Source: Streptomyces clavuligerus (GTDB lineage: Bacteria; Actinomycetota; Actinomycetes; Streptomycetales; Streptomycetaceae). From it: a DNA stretch of 64,000 nucleotides. Positions 55,258 to 64,000 of the stretch are shown piece by piece. Each line of letters opens with the position of its first letter. Within the stretch, counting starts at the first letter, position 1. The DNA is taken from NCBI RefSeq assembly GCF_005519465.1, contig NZ_CP027858.1, positions 3,472,001 through 3,536,000 of the forward strand, read 5' to 3'. The notes below the pieces were generated by a model. The model made no database searches, was not told where the DNA came from, and was given only the letters and a program-made list of their open reading frames with translations. Both the position numbers and the translations under genes were made by a program.

Positions 55258-56586
55258 TCAGACCCGTATCCCGCCGGACCGCAGCAGCGGCAGCCCCGTC
55301 ACCGCCGCCGCCAGCGTCGCGTCCCGCCGGGCGAAACAGAAGCGGATCATCCCGCTCCCCCGATGGGTCCCGGCGAAGAAGCACGTACCGGGAACGGCGG
55401 CCAGGGAGAGGTCCTGGAGCAACGCCTGCGTCAGCCGTTCGCTGTCGCGTCCCAGGGTGCCGGAGAAGGCGAAGATCGCGCCCTGCGGTGACGAGGTCGG
55501 CAGCCCGGCGTCATTGAGGGCACCCACCAGCAGATCGCGCTTGCGGCGTAACTCCTCGCGCAGCCGCGCGTGGTACGCGGGCGAGAAGTCGGCGCGGGCC
55601 AGCGCCGCGGCCTGACCGGTGGTGAGCGGGTCCGCCGCGCATCGGGAGATCGTCTGCTGGGCCAGCCGCAGCCGGTCGGTGAGCGGGGCCGGGGCCGCCG
55701 TCCAGCCGACGCTGCGGCCCGCCGTTCGATGGCTGAGGGAGAGGCTGCCGATGACCACGGTCCGTCCCCGGCCCGCGGGGAACTGCCAGGGCGAACAGTG
55801 TTCCCCCGCGTAGACCATGGCCGCGTACGCCTCGTCGCTGACGATGCCGACGCGATGCTCGGCGCACAGCTCGGTCAGCGTCCGCATCTCGGCGGGCCCG
55901 AGCACCCGGCCGGTGGGGTTGTGGGGGGAGTTGACGATGATCGCGCGGGCGCGGGGGGTGAAGGCGGCCCGCAGTTCGCGTTCGTCGTACTCCCAGTCCG
56001 GCGGGTGCAGCCGGACCAGCCGGACCCGTGCCCCGGCCAGCTCGACGGCGTGGAGGAAGCCCTCGTGGTAGGGCTCGAACACGATCACCTCGTCACCGGG
56101 GTCGACCAGCACCAGCAGTGCCGCGTAGAGCGCTTGGGCGGTGCCCTGGGAGAGGGTGACCTCGGTCTCCGGGTCCACGGTGGTGCCCAGCCGGGTGCCG
56201 AGGACACGGGCCACGGCGGAGCGCAGCGCGAACGGTCCGTCGGGCGCCGCCGGGGACCCGTCGCCGTTCACCGGCGGGTCGGGGTCGAGGAGCACGTCCC
56301 CGCCGACCGGGCCATGAGGGGCGCCGCCGGGCGCCTCGCCGATGTCGGTGCCGGTGTTCTCGCCCGTGGGGACGGTGTGACCGCCGTGGTCGTCGTCCCA
56401 GTCGCAGTGCCCGTGCGCGAGGTCGATCGCGGCGCCCGCCCCGGCGGCGGTGAACCGGTCGATGGCGGGCGGCGCCAGCCGCCGGACCCGGCGGGAGGGC
56501 GGCTGGCCCCCGGAGCCGGGACCGGAGCGGGGTCCGCCCGGGGCGGACCCGTCCCGGGCGCCCGTGATCGTCGATGGCTGTCGCAT
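55258..56586 (-). CDS. Aminotransferase-like fold type I protein lacking the PLP lysine
   Basis: A 442-residue protein with class I/II aminotransferase features: VTLSQGTAQALYAALLVLVD, VIVFEPYHEGF, AIIVNSPHNPTGRVL (N-P-x-x-P-T-G), GIVSDEAYAAMVYAG (D-x-x-Y), and C-terminal GMIRFCFARRD with the substrate-binding Arg. At the lysine site (usual S-x-S-K-x-x-x-x-x-G-x-R-x-G-W) it reads SLSLSHRTAGRSVGW, with His286 (CAT codon). It therefore cannot form the normal internal aldimine and may be a ColD-like dehydratase or a pseudoenzyme. The first 90 residues hold a His/Asp-rich insert. GGGGG lies upstream of the ATG. Confidence 0.8.
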   Translation of the reverse strand: MRQPSTITGARDGSAPGGPRSGPGSGGQPPSRRVRRLAPPAIDRFTAAGAGAAIDLAHGHCDWDDDHGGHTVPTGENTGTDIGEAPGGAPHGPVGGDVLLDPDPPVNGDGSPAAPDGPFALRSAVARVLGTRLGTTVDPETEVTLSQGTAQALYAALLVLVDPGDEVIVFEPYHEGFLHAVELAGARVRLVRLHPPDWEYDERELRAAFTPRARAIIVNSPHNPTGRVLGPAEMRTLTELCAEHRVGIVSDEAYAAMVYAGEHCSPWQFPAGRGRTVVIGSLSLSHRTAGRSVGWTAAPAPLTDRLRLAQQTISRCAADPLTTGQAAALARADFSPAYHARLREELRRKRDLLVGALNDAGLPTSSPQGAIFAFSGTLGRDSERLTQALLQDLSLAAVPGTCFFAGTHRGSGMIRFCFARRDATLAAAVTGLPLLRSGGIRV

Positions 56587-57136
56587 GGAGATCCCCCTTG
56601 CCGTGCGTCTGCCGGACCTCCCCTCGTGGGTGTCCGGCGTTCGAGGAACCCTGGGGCCGGTGCGGCCCACAGGGACCGGTCACCCCATTCGTCCCCGCGC
56701 CCGCGCCGGTGTCCGCCGCTGTGCCGGTACGGGTATCCGCCCGCCGGCCGCCTCCACGGCTCTGTCCGCGGCTCTGCCCTCGGCCGTGTGCACGGTCGTG
56801 TGCACGGCTCTGTCCGCGGTCCGTCTCCGTGCTTCGAATTCCAGCCGAGGGAATTCCGCCGGTACGTTTTTGTGGACCGTTTCCCGGGCGACGGGAAGAA
56901 ACCCCGGGAACGGGCGCATCGGTACGGCCGGTTCGGTGCCGGTGCCGTTTATCGCCGACGCATATGCCGCGGACAGAGCACGGTCCGGTATGCGGCGCCT
57001 GAGGCCGGTCCGGCCTGGACTCCCGGGGGTGCCGGGGAGCCGGGACGGGGTCCTGGGCAGGGGAAAAGCCGCCGCCGTGGCTAAGTCGGCGATATTTTCC
57101 CCTGGTTCGCACAACATGGTCCGCCCGACGCTCCTC
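56587..57136. other. 550-base stretch, no gene seen
   Basis: GC-rich sequence with tandem GGCTCTGTCCGCGG-like pieces near 56760-56820 and a more AT-containing part at 56835-56960. I see no frame with a ribosome binding site and biased codons. It may hold the aminotransferase promoter. Confidence 0.4.
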
Positions 57137-57490
57137 TCATCGATGAGGACGCTCTGCGCGGTGCGCCGTGATGGGGCACAGTTTCTCCGGAAGCGGTCCG
57201 TCCGTCCAGAGTTCCCGCCGTGTCCCCGGGAGTAGTCCGGTAATGGGTCGTCGGAAGTGCGCCGGAAGTCCGCCGGAAGTCCCACGGGAGTGCGCCGTAA
57301 GTCCGCGCGCGGTCAGGGAATTGACCGAACATCCGTTCCTCGCTTCCTGTGTGCGACGGTTGGAGGCTCGCCGACGGTCCATCACCGCAAGCGGAACAGA
57401 TACTTCCGCGTGGAGCGGTCCTGACGCGGCGGACCCGGAGAGGGCCCTGACGAACCCCCCGGAACCGGCCCTTCCCATGTTCTCGATCAC
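57137..57490 (-). CDS. Possible small basic protein, weak support
   Basis: A 117-codon frame whose GTG start follows a perfect AAGGAGG by eight bases. It starts VIENMGRAGSGGFVRALSGS. After about residue 25 the codons lose their G/C bias and the sequence becomes Arg/Thr-rich without motif, so a shorter or frame-shifted gene, or chance, are real alternatives. It lies alone. Function unknown. Confidence 0.3.
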   Translation of the reverse strand: MIENMGRAGSGGFVRALSGSAASGPLHAEVSVPLAVMDRRRASNRRTQEARNGCSVNSLTARGLTAHSRGTSGGLPAHFRRPITGLLPGTRRELWTDGPLPEKLCPITAHRAERPHR

Positions 57491-58023
57491 GTCGTAAACC
57501 TCCTTGCGCATCCCCTACGGCTTTGCCACGATCCCTTCCATGACGAACGGAAAGGCAGACGCCACCACCTCCTGGTGAGCCGCCCGGCGCTTCCCCGCGG
57601 GCCTCTCTCCCGGGACACAGCCGCGCGCTTCACCCCGCCGGGCCCCTCCGGGGCACCTCCTCCTCGCCCTCTCCTCCTTCCGTCCTTCCGGCGGACCACT
57701 GTGCCCGGCCCGGCTCCGCGGAGTTCTCCGCCTGCCTCGCCCCGGCACATCGGTGACCACCCCGGATCTCTGCGACTCCTGGGGGAACGGCGGGCACGAC
57801 ACCCCATCGGATCGGCCGGTCCGACCCGTCCGGTCCACTTGTTCGGGCTGCCCTGAACCGGTACTGCCGGTCCGGAGCGCCCCGTTCCGCGCCGGTCCGT
57901 CCGCCGTCCGCCTGACCATCTGTCCCACCATGCGTCCGCCCCTGCGCACGGTCCCCGCCGCCTGCGGGCGACCCGCCATGGGCGCACAACCGACCCATCG
58001 ACCGAACCGAAACGAGGATTGAG
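57491..58023. other. 530-base stretch, no gene seen
   Basis: Frames on both strands are Pro/Arg-rich and unconvincing. The right end carries the promoter region and GAGG for the peptide gene at 58024. Confidence 0.4.
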
Positions 58024-58200
58024 ATGATCACGATCACCTACACGCCGCTGCTGAAGCCCACCCGGACCACAGGTACCACCCGGGGCACCGAGGGCACCGG
58101 CACCCCCGGCATCACCCGGATCACCGGCTCGCTGGACTCCACGATCACCCTGAGCATCGGTGGCAGCGGCGACCCCGGTGACGGCTGGGACCCAGGCTGA
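58024..58200 (+). CDS. Thr/Gly-rich 58-residue peptide
   Basis: A short gene starting MITITYTPLLKPTRTTGTTR and ending GGSGDPGDGWDPG, with 15 threonines and no cysteine. GAGG lies six bases before the ATG, and a perfect 12-base terminator hairpin follows four bases after the stop, so it is a true single-gene transcript. It has no signal peptide or membrane segment. The threonine-rich core with an acidic Gly/Asp/Trp tail could be a RiPP precursor or a small regulatory peptide; the nearest genes are an oxygenase-like protein and a PLP protein, but there is no proof of a link. Confidence 0.65.
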   Translation: MITITYTPLLKPTRTTGTTRGTEGTGTPGITRITGSLDSTITLSIGGSGDPGDGWDPG

Positions 58201-58203
58201 CCA

Positions 58204-58248
58204 CCGGGGCGCGGCCGACGGCCTTCCCGGCCCGAAGCCGCGCCCCGG
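58204..58248 (+). terminator. Terminator of the peptide gene
   Basis: CCGGGGCGCGGC (58204-58215) and GCCGCGCCCCGG (58237-58248) form a perfect 12-base stem starting four bases after the stop at 58200. Confidence 0.85.
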
Positions 58249-58316
58249 AGTACGCCTATATGACTTAATCACCACGAGTTTCCCGGCAGTCCGGGGGGAG
58301 CAGACCGGGTGTGTCG

Positions 58317-58359
58317 CTGAGTACGCCGCTGAGGCCGCTGAGTACGCCGCTGATCGCTG
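58317..58359 (+). repeat. 21-base direct repeat before the oxygenase gene
   Basis: CGCTGAGTACGCCGCTGA occurs twice, 21 bases apart, upstream of the DUF2236 gene. It may be a slip duplication in the leader. Confidence 0.7.
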
Positions 58360-58395
58360 ATCACCGAGAACCCGCGCACCCAGAGGAGTCCATCC

Positions 58396-59799
58396 GTGGA
58401 CCACACCGCCCTTCCCGGATTCGCCCCGCTGCTCCGCCGCCATCTGGGAGAGGCCCGTATGGTCCTTGTGGCCTGGCGGCTGCTGGTGCTCCAGGTCTCC
58501 CATCCGGTCGTCGCGGCGGGCACGAACGAGCACTCCACCTACCGGGCCCACCCCTGGCGCAGAATCGAGCACACCCTCACCAGCGGCCGTCGCCTCGTCC
58601 ACATGGACCGGGACACCCTGCGGACCGAAGTCGCCCGGCTCGACCGGGCCCACCGCCGCATCCACGGCGTCGACCGCGGCGGCCGGACCTACTCCGCCCA
58701 GGACCCCGGGACCCGGGCCTGGGTGCTGATCACCCTCTATGAGTCCGTCATCGCCCTGCGCGCGCTCTCCGGCGACCCCGCCGGGCCGGAGGAACAGGAG
58801 CGGATGTACGGCGAATTCCGCTCCGTCATAGCCGAGTTCGGAGTGGAACCGGGCAGCCTCCCGGCATCGGCCGCCGATGTACCCGCCTATATGGACACCG
58901 TCATCCGCACCCGGCTGGAGTTCGGCCCCGAGGTCCGCCATCTGCTGTACGACATGCTCCGCGAGGCGCCGCGTCCGCACCGGGCCCGGCTGCTCACCCC
59001 GGTCTGGCCGCTGGCACGGCGCCTGATCGCCGCCGTGCTGACCTCGCTCACCGTCGCCGATCTCCCTCCCGCGTACCGCGAACGCTTCCGCCTCGCACCG
59101 ACCCGCGCCCAACGGCTCCTCTCCCGACTGCTGCACCGGGCCGCGCGCCGGACAGCGCCCCTGCTCCCCGACCGCTGGCGCTACCGCACCCTGCCGGGTA
59201 CGGGGAACGGCGCGGCCCGGGGCCCCCGGCACGCCGGACCACCGCGCCCCCGCTTCTCCCGGCACGACGCCCGCCCGCCCAAGCTGGACCGCTTCTTCAG
59301 CGAGGTCCTTGACCAGACCGGCGACGGCTTCATCGGCGCGCCCGATCTGCGGGCCATGGCGCACAACGTCTGCTGGCAGCTCGACCTCGACGAGGAGGGC
59401 GAGGCCCGCGTACACGCCGGATTCGATGTCTGGTGGGGACAGTTGCGCCGGACCATGGCCACGGACGGCGACGGGCGCATCGACCGCGAGGAGTTCATCG
59501 CGGCGACCCTCGACGCCTGCGACCGCGACTCCCGCCATCTGGAGGACGGACTCCAGGTCGCGCTGCGAGCGGTCTTCCACGCCGCCGACACCGGCCGCAG
59601 CGGCTTTATGGAGGTGGACGAGTATCGCGTCCTCTTCGGCGCCCGGCTCCACCCCGCCGAGGTGACCCACGGCTTCCGCCAGCTCGACCGCGACGGTGAC
59701 GGAAGGATCACCGAGGCGGAATTCGTCGGCGGATTCACCGAGTTCTTCACCGCGCGCAACCCCCTGGCGGCGGGCAGCCAACTCCTCGGCCACCCCTGA
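58396..59799 (+). CDS. DUF2236 (MpaB/Lcp-like) oxygenase fused to EF-hands
   Basis: A 467-residue protein. Residues 1-250 match the DUF2236 family, which includes the haem rubber oxygenase Lcp and fungal MpaB: LVLQVSHPVVAAGTNEHSTY, RRIEHTLTSGRRLVH, WVLITLYESVIAL. From residue 290 there are four EF-hand loops: DQTGDGFIGAPD, ATDGDGRIDREE (first ligand lost), DTGRSGFMEVDE and DRDGDGRITEAE. The fusion suggests calcium control of an oxidase. GAGGAG precedes the GTG. No signal peptide is present, so it acts inside the cell. Confidence 0.85.
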   Translation: MDHTALPGFAPLLRRHLGEARMVLVAWRLLVLQVSHPVVAAGTNEHSTYRAHPWRRIEHTLTSGRRLVHMDRDTLRTEVARLDRAHRRIHGVDRGGRTYSAQDPGTRAWVLITLYESVIALRALSGDPAGPEEQERMYGEFRSVIAEFGVEPGSLPASAADVPAYMDTVIRTRLEFGPEVRHLLYDMLREAPRPHRARLLTPVWPLARRLIAAVLTSLTVADLPPAYRERFRLAPTRAQRLLSRLLHRAARRTAPLLPDRWRYRTLPGTGNGAARGPRHAGPPRPRFSRHDARPPKLDRFFSEVLDQTGDGFIGAPDLRAMAHNVCWQLDLDEEGEARVHAGFDVWWGQLRRTMATDGDGRIDREEFIAATLDACDRDSRHLEDGLQVALRAVFHAADTGRSGFMEVDEYRVLFGARLHPAEVTHGFRQLDRDGDGRITEAEFVGGFTEFFTARNPLAAGSQLLGHP

Positions 59800-59969
59800 A
59801 CCGGCAACCGTCCTTCCCTGGCGCCCAGGCACACCGACCGCCCGTCCCCGGCGCCCGGGTCCGACGGCTGCCCGGGTCCGACGGCTGCCCGGTCCGACGG
59901 TTGTCCGGTCCGGTGGCCGGTGGCCGGTGGCGTGGGGCGGCCGGGCGGCGCGGGGTCGAGGGAGTCGGT

Positions 59970-60650
59970 TCAGACAAGGCCGTTCTCCCAGGCCCAGGCG
60001 GCGATCTCGACCCGGTTCCGCGCCGAGAGCTTGCGCTGCACATTCCCCAGATGGGTCTTCACGGTCGACAACGTGACGTACAGCTCCGCCGCGACCTCCT
60101 CGTTGGTCCGCCCCCGGGCGACCCGGCGGATGACATCCAGCTCCCGCTCGGTCAGCGGCTCCGACAACCGGGCGGGCGCTCGGTGCTCCGCGGCGGGGCG
60201 GCCGTTCCGGTCCGGTTCGGGGGACGCCATGTGCCGCAGCAGACGAACGGTGATCGTGGGCGAGATCAGCGAGCCGCCCGCCGCTGCCGCGCGTACCGCC
60301 TCGGTGAGCAGCGTGGGTGATCCGTCCTTGAGGAGAAAACCGCAGGCCCCGTTGCGCAGCGCCCGGTAGACGTACTCGTCCAGGTCGAACGTGGTCGCCA
60401 CGATCACCTTGAACGGCTGCGGCACTGCGGGCCCCGCGAGCAGCCGGGTCGCCTCCAGGCCGTCCAGCTCCGGCATCCGGATGTCCAGCAGACAGACGTC
60501 GGGCCGAAGCGACCGGGCCAGTTCGACGGCGGTGGCGCCGTCGGCGGCCTCGGCGACGACCTCCATGTCCGGCTGGGAGTCGAGGATCATGCGGAAGGCA
60601 CCCCGCACCATCTCCTGGTCGTCCGCGATCAGTACCCGGATGATGGTCAT
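59970..60650 (-). CDS. NarL-type response regulator
   Basis: A 226-residue regulator. Receiver: VLIADDQEMVRGAFR (acidic pocket), PDVCLLDIRMPELDGLEATR (phosphorylated Asp), VATTFDLDEYVY, FLLKDG (Lys). LuxR-type HTH: LTERELDVIRRVARGRTNEE, then VAAELYVTLSTVKTHLGNVQ. The ATG overlaps the histidine kinase stop (ATGA at 60647-60650), so the pair is co-translated; an ATG at 60659 is possible. It probably controls the divergent ABC permease gene, as in many streptomycete pairs. Confidence 0.95.
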   Translation of the reverse strand: MTIIRVLIADDQEMVRGAFRMILDSQPDMEVVAEAADGATAVELARSLRPDVCLLDIRMPELDGLEATRLLAGPAVPQPFKVIVATTFDLDEYVYRALRNGACGFLLKDGSPTLLTEAVRAAAAGGSLISPTITVRLLRHMASPEPDRNGRPAAEHRAPARLSEPLTERELDVIRRVARGRTNEEVAAELYVTLSTVKTHLGNVQRKLSARNRVEIAAWAWENGLV

Positions 60651-62065
60651 GGCGTCCATGGTCGCAGCTCGTCGCCGGGGTCCGCTGTATCCGGTCCCGA
60701 CGGACGCGCCGGCTCCCCTTGGTGGCGGTCGCCCGTGTCCGTGGTATCCGTGTCCGTGGTGTCCGCGGCCCCTGGGGCGAAGGAGGGCGGAAGCGGCAGC
60801 CGGGCGCTGACCTCCCAGCCGTCCAGGGCCGGGGAGGGCCCGGCGGTGAGGGTGCCGCCCATGGTCTCGACCCGTTCACGCAGACCGAGCAGTCCGAAAC
60901 CGGTCCCGGAGCCGCTCCCCGGGCGGTTCCGGGACCGCCCGTCGTCGACGACGGTCACCCGCACCTCGCCACCGTCCCCATCCCCGCCGCCGATCGTCCT
61001 TCCGGCGCTGCCTGCTGTCCCGTCACTGCCCCCGTCGCCAGCATCGACCGTTCTCCCCTCGTCGCTCATGGGTCCTTCGTGCAGGCGGACATCGACCGTG
61101 ACCCGGGTCGCGCCGGCCGCGTGCTTCCGGACATTCGTCAGGGCCTCCCGGACCACCCGCTGGACGGTGCCCCCCATGCCCGGCGGCAGCACCCGTCCAG
61201 GGAGCCGTGGGTCGACGGCCAGTTCCACCCGGGTCCCGGTCCCCTCGAACGGGCCGGTCAGCTCCCGCAAACCGGACAGATCGTCGCCGGGGCGGGTGGC
61301 CGCCGGTATCGCGGGGTCGCGGAGGACGGAGACCATGCCGCGCATCGAGTCCATGGCCTGCGAACCGGCCTCCTCGATCCGCCCCAGCAGGGCGTCCAGC
61401 TCGTCCGGCGTCGGGGTCTGCCCGGCGGCCATCGTGAACCGCACTGCTTTCGACTGCGCGACGATCGCGGTGATGTGGTGCGCGACGAAGTCGTGCAGCT
61501 CCCGCGCGTACTCCAGGCGCTGCGCCGTACGGTCGGCCTCCCGCTCACGGGCACGGACGGAGTCCAGCAGCCGGAGATAGGCACCGAGGAGGCAGGCGAG
61601 CGTGAGCCCGAAGAGGGCTCCGTACCCCAGGAATTCGGTGGCGAGTCCCCACTCGGACTCCGCCAGGCGCAGCGGCAGCAGTCCCGCCGTCAGACCGGTC
61701 GGTATCGCGAGGGCGATCGCGCGGAGCGGGGAGAGCAGTCGCACCCCGCGGGTGACGATCAGCAGCAGGGCGCACTGTTCCACCAGGCCCGGTGTCAGTA
61801 CCGGCCGGTGCGTCAGGGTCAGGGTCACCACGGTCAGGGTGAACGAGGCGGCCACCGCCACCCCGGCCACCAGCGGGAAGCGGCGAGGCAGCACGACCAG
61901 GGCCGTCATGCACAGCGCCCCTGTGAGCACGGTCGCCACCACTGTCGGTGCCCAGCCGGTGGCGGAGCCCTCGATGATGAGCAACGAGAGGACGCCGCAG
62001 CTCGCGAGGATGAGGGCGAGCTGCTCATGCCGGGGCCGGGATCGGAATTCTGGGATCACGTCCAT
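60647..62065 (-). CDS. Sensor histidine kinase (HisKA_3)
   Basis: A 472-residue membrane kinase. The first 165 residues hold five or so helices (LALILASCGVLSLLIIEGSA; TVVATVLTGALCMTALVVLP). ARELHDFVAHHITAIVAQSK is the HisKA_3 phospho-histidine helix, VREALTNVRKHAAGATRV is the N-box, and GTGFGLLGLRERVETMGG the G-box. A Gly/Asp insert of about 45 residues sits between N- and G-boxes. It has no large outside loop, so it likely senses in or near the membrane, as kinases linked to ABC exporters do. Confidence 0.95.
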   Translation of the reverse strand: MDVIPEFRSRPRHEQLALILASCGVLSLLIIEGSATGWAPTVVATVLTGALCMTALVVLPRRFPLVAGVAVAASFTLTVVTLTLTHRPVLTPGLVEQCALLLIVTRGVRLLSPLRAIALAIPTGLTAGLLPLRLAESEWGLATEFLGYGALFGLTLACLLGAYLRLLDSVRAREREADRTAQRLEYARELHDFVAHHITAIVAQSKAVRFTMAAGQTPTPDELDALLGRIEEAGSQAMDSMRGMVSVLRDPAIPAATRPGDDLSGLRELTGPFEGTGTRVELAVDPRLPGRVLPPGMGGTVQRVVREALTNVRKHAAGATRVTVDVRLHEGPMSDEGRTVDAGDGGSDGTAGSAGRTIGGGDGDGGEVRVTVVDDGRSRNRPGSGSGTGFGLLGLRERVETMGGTLTAGPSPALDGWEVSARLPLPPSFAPGAADTTDTDTTDTGDRHQGEPARPSGPDTADPGDELRPWTP

Positions 62066-62315
62066 TCACGTTACGGACCGGGCCGGGGCCCCGCCTCGGC
62101 CGTTCGGCCGACCGATGTCCCGCTCGTCATTCGGCTGTCCGGCCGATCCGCCGGGGCCGTTCCCTCCGCGAGTCTGAGAACTCAGCGGACCCCGTCGCCC
62201 CGTGCCGACGGCCGGCCCGCACTCACCTGCCTGTCTCTTCCGGGCTCCCTCTCAGTCCCTGCTCCTGTCCCGTTCCCCTGTCCGTGTCCCTGCCCATTCC
62301 CGTGGTGAAGGCCCC

Positions 62316-64000
62316 ATGATCCGCACTGCCCTGCGCTCCCTGCGCACCCACACGATCCGCTTTCTCCTGCCCGCCTTCGCTGTTGTGCTGGGCGTGGCCT
62401 TCACCTCCGGTTCGCTGATCCACGCGGAGTCCGTGCGCGCCGACCTCCGCCAGGGGCTGCGGGGCGCGCAGCCCGACGCGTCCGTGGTGGTCCGCCCGGA
62501 CCCGGGGGCGAGCCGTTCGGCGGAGCCCGCTCTGGACATCCGGCTCGCGGAGCGGCTGCGGGCGCTGCCGGGGGCGGCGGGTGTCCGGGGGGCGGCGGAG
62601 GGGGTCGCGTTCGTGGTCGGCCCCGGTGGGGAGCTGGTCGGGGCGCGGGAGAAGACGACCGGGACCAACGCCGTACCCGGCCCGGACGGTGCGGACCCCC
62701 GCCATCCGATGGTGACGGGCCGCGCCCCGCGCGCCCCGGGTGAGCTGGCCCTCGACCGCGCCACCGCCGTGTCCACCGGGTACGGAGCCGGCGACCGGGT
62801 CCGGTTCGTCGTGGCCGGTGAGACACGGACCGGTGTGGTGACCGGTGTGTTCACCTCCGACGACCCCCGGCTGCTCTCCGGCGGTACGCTCACGCTCTTC
62901 GACACCGCCTCCGCACGGCGCTGGTTCGCGCCCGCGCCCGACGCGTACACCGCACTCTCCCTCACCGCCCGCCCCGGGGTCCCGGACTCCGACCTCGCGG
63001 GGCAGGCAGCGGCGTTGCTCCCGGCGGGTCTTGAGGCCGTCGACCGGGCCACCCTCGACGCGGAGACCGAGGCCGAGGTCTCCGCCGCCCTGGAGAAGAT
63101 CACCGGGCTGCTGCTCTCCTTCGCCGCGGTGGTCCTGCTGACAGCCGGTTTTCTCGTGGCCAACGCGTTCACCATGCTCAGCGCCGCCCGTGCCCGGGAG
63201 CACGCCCTGCTGCGCGCGGTCGGGGCGACGCGCGGATACCTCACCCGACTGGTACTGACGGAGGCAGTGCTCGTGGGTGGTGCCGCCGCCCTGCTCGGGC
63301 ATCTGCTGGGGATGGCGGCGGCGGTGCCGCTCGACCGTTTCTTCGGGGCCGGTACCGGCGGCGGGCCGCGGCTCACGGGGCTCATGCCGCCATTGGTCTC
63401 TGTCGGGGTCGGCGTCGTGGTCGCCGTGGTGTCCGCGTATGTCCCCGCCCGCCGGGCCGCTTCCGTCTCCCCGGTGGCCGCGCTGCGCACCGGATTGCCG
63501 CAGCCGCCCGCCTCGCTGCGCCGCCGTTCGCTCGCGGGTGCGGCCGTGACGGTGCTGGGTGGTCTGCTGCTGGCCGCCGCGACGGACACGGCGGATCTGG
63601 GGCTGCTCACATGCGGCGGGGCGGTGCTGCTGCTGGGGCTGATCCTGCTCACCCCGCTGTGCGCGCTGGCGCTGGTCCGGTTGGTCCGTACGGTCGCGGG
63701 GCCCCGGCTCGGTGTCCGGGGCAGGCTCGCGGCCGAGAACATGTGCCGCAACCCCCGGCGTACGGCGGCCACGGCGGCGTCCCTGATGACCGGGCTCTCG
63801 CTGGTGGCGGCGGCCACGATGGGCGCGGCGGCGCTGCGGGCGACAGCCGACGCGGAGGCGCGGGCGGCGATGAGCGGAGATCTGCGGGTGGTCCCCGTCA
63901 CCTATGGGCGGATTGCCGACGGCACCGCGGAGCGGGTCGCGCGGGTGCCGGGGGTGGCCGCGGTCACCCCCCGGGTACCCGGGGAACTGGAACTGTCCGG
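62316..64000 (+). CDS. FtsX-like ABC transporter permease, 5' part
   Basis: The frame is open to the right edge, with about 561 codons visible. It starts MIRTALRSLRTHTIRFLLPA, an inner-membrane helix, followed by a large outside domain. From residue about 245 the FtsX core is clear: KITGLLLSFAAVVLLTAGFL, then AREHALLRAVGATRGYLTRL and VLTEAVLVGGAAALLGHLLG. PARRAASVSPVAALRTG is a typical end of the first core. Such permeases work with an ATPase to export peptides, antibiotics or lipids. It is divergent from the NarL-type two-component genes, which probably regulate it. The ATPase gene must lie elsewhere. Confidence 0.9.
   Translation, partial: MIRTALRSLRTHTIRFLLPAFAVVLGVAFTSGSLIHAESVRADLRQGLRGAQPDASVVVRPDPGASRSAEPALDIRLAERLRALPGAAGVRGAAEGVAFVVGPGGELVGAREKTTGTNAVPGPDGADPRHPMVTGRAPRAPGELALDRATAVSTGYGAGDRVRFVVAGETRTGVVTGVFTSDDPRLLSGGTLTLFDTASARRWFAPAPDAYTALSLTARPGVPDSDLAGQAAALLPAGLEAVDRATLDAETEAEVSAALEKITGLLLSFAAVVLLTAGFLVANAFTMLSAARAREHALLRAVGATRGYLTRLVLTEAVLVGGAAALLGHLLGMAAAVPLDRFFGAGTGGGPRLTGLMPPLVSVGVGVVVAVVSAYVPARRAASVSPVAALRTGLPQPPASLRRRSLAGAAVTVLGGLLLAAATDTADLGLLTCGGAVLLLGLILLTPLCALALVRLVRTVAGPRLGVRGRLAAENMCRNPRRTAATAASLMTGLSLVAAATMGAAALRATADAEARAAMSGDLRVVPVTYGRIADGTAERVARVPGVAAVTPRVPGELELS

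Noticed and set aside
57487..60879. 1130-codon open frame on the minus strand
   Set aside because: It runs opposite the DUF2236 gene and through the response regulator in another frame; composition is Arg/Gly/Pro-rich with no motif. It is a GC-rich shadow.

Overview
The window is high-GC DNA with strong G/C preference at third codon positions, frequent GTG starts, ATGA/GTGA gene overlaps, and many helix-turn-helix regulators of the DUF5753, DUF397 and TPR kinds. These point to a Streptomyces or a close streptomycete. One perfect parS-type 14-mer lies inside a gene at 35.36 kb. No rRNA, tRNA or CRISPR array was seen.

0-6.4 kb: the 5' end of an exported alpha-galactosidase, then two similarly built small-gene modules. 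Each has a tiny membrane peptide, a hairpin and a small cysteine-containing gene on the minus strand, facing a divergent plus-strand XRE-type regulator. The regulators are followed by a Nudix hydrolase and a GNAT acetyltransferase; an APH-type kinase closes the region. 6.4-23.6 kb: a ClC-type channel, membrane proteins, a secreted S33-type hydrolase, an imine-reductase-like enzyme with paired TetR-type operators, about 1 kb of GC-rich degenerate repeats, another XRE regulator, an exported amidohydrolase, and a methyltransferase / PLP enzyme / ATP-grasp set that may make a small amide.

23.7-30 kb: an accessory region built on DUF6879, XRE-DUF5753 and four near-identical DUF397 genes. Tiny genes and a twice-duplicated, partly decayed two-gene module lie among them. 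An IS30-family element has split a terminator hairpin. 30-41 kb: an ECF sigma factor, membrane proteins including a ferric-reductase-like one, a TetR gene facing a self-sufficient CYP102-type P450/reductase fusion, and a three-gene operon of unknown role that starts with a cupin.

41.4-53.6 kb is the main defence region. A type I-E effector operon (cas3-cas8e-cse2-cas7-cas5-cas6e) has no cas1, cas2 or array in view. Only 46 bases from cas3, on the other strand, are a reverse transcriptase with a helical C-terminal domain and an AbiEii-type nucleotidyltransferase. This RT-NTase pair is the best candidate for an undescribed system. Several Cas proteins carry tandem-repeat insertions at their ends or in loops.

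53.7-64 kb: an exported alpha/beta hydrolase, an aminotransferase-like protein whose PLP lysine is a histidine, a Thr-rich 58-residue peptide with its own terminator, a DUF2236 (MpaB-like) oxygenase fused to EF-hands, a NarL-type two-component system, and the start of an FtsX-like ABC permease that runs off the right edge. Gene starts were chosen from ribosome binding sites and overlaps; all functional calls rest on motif reading without database search.
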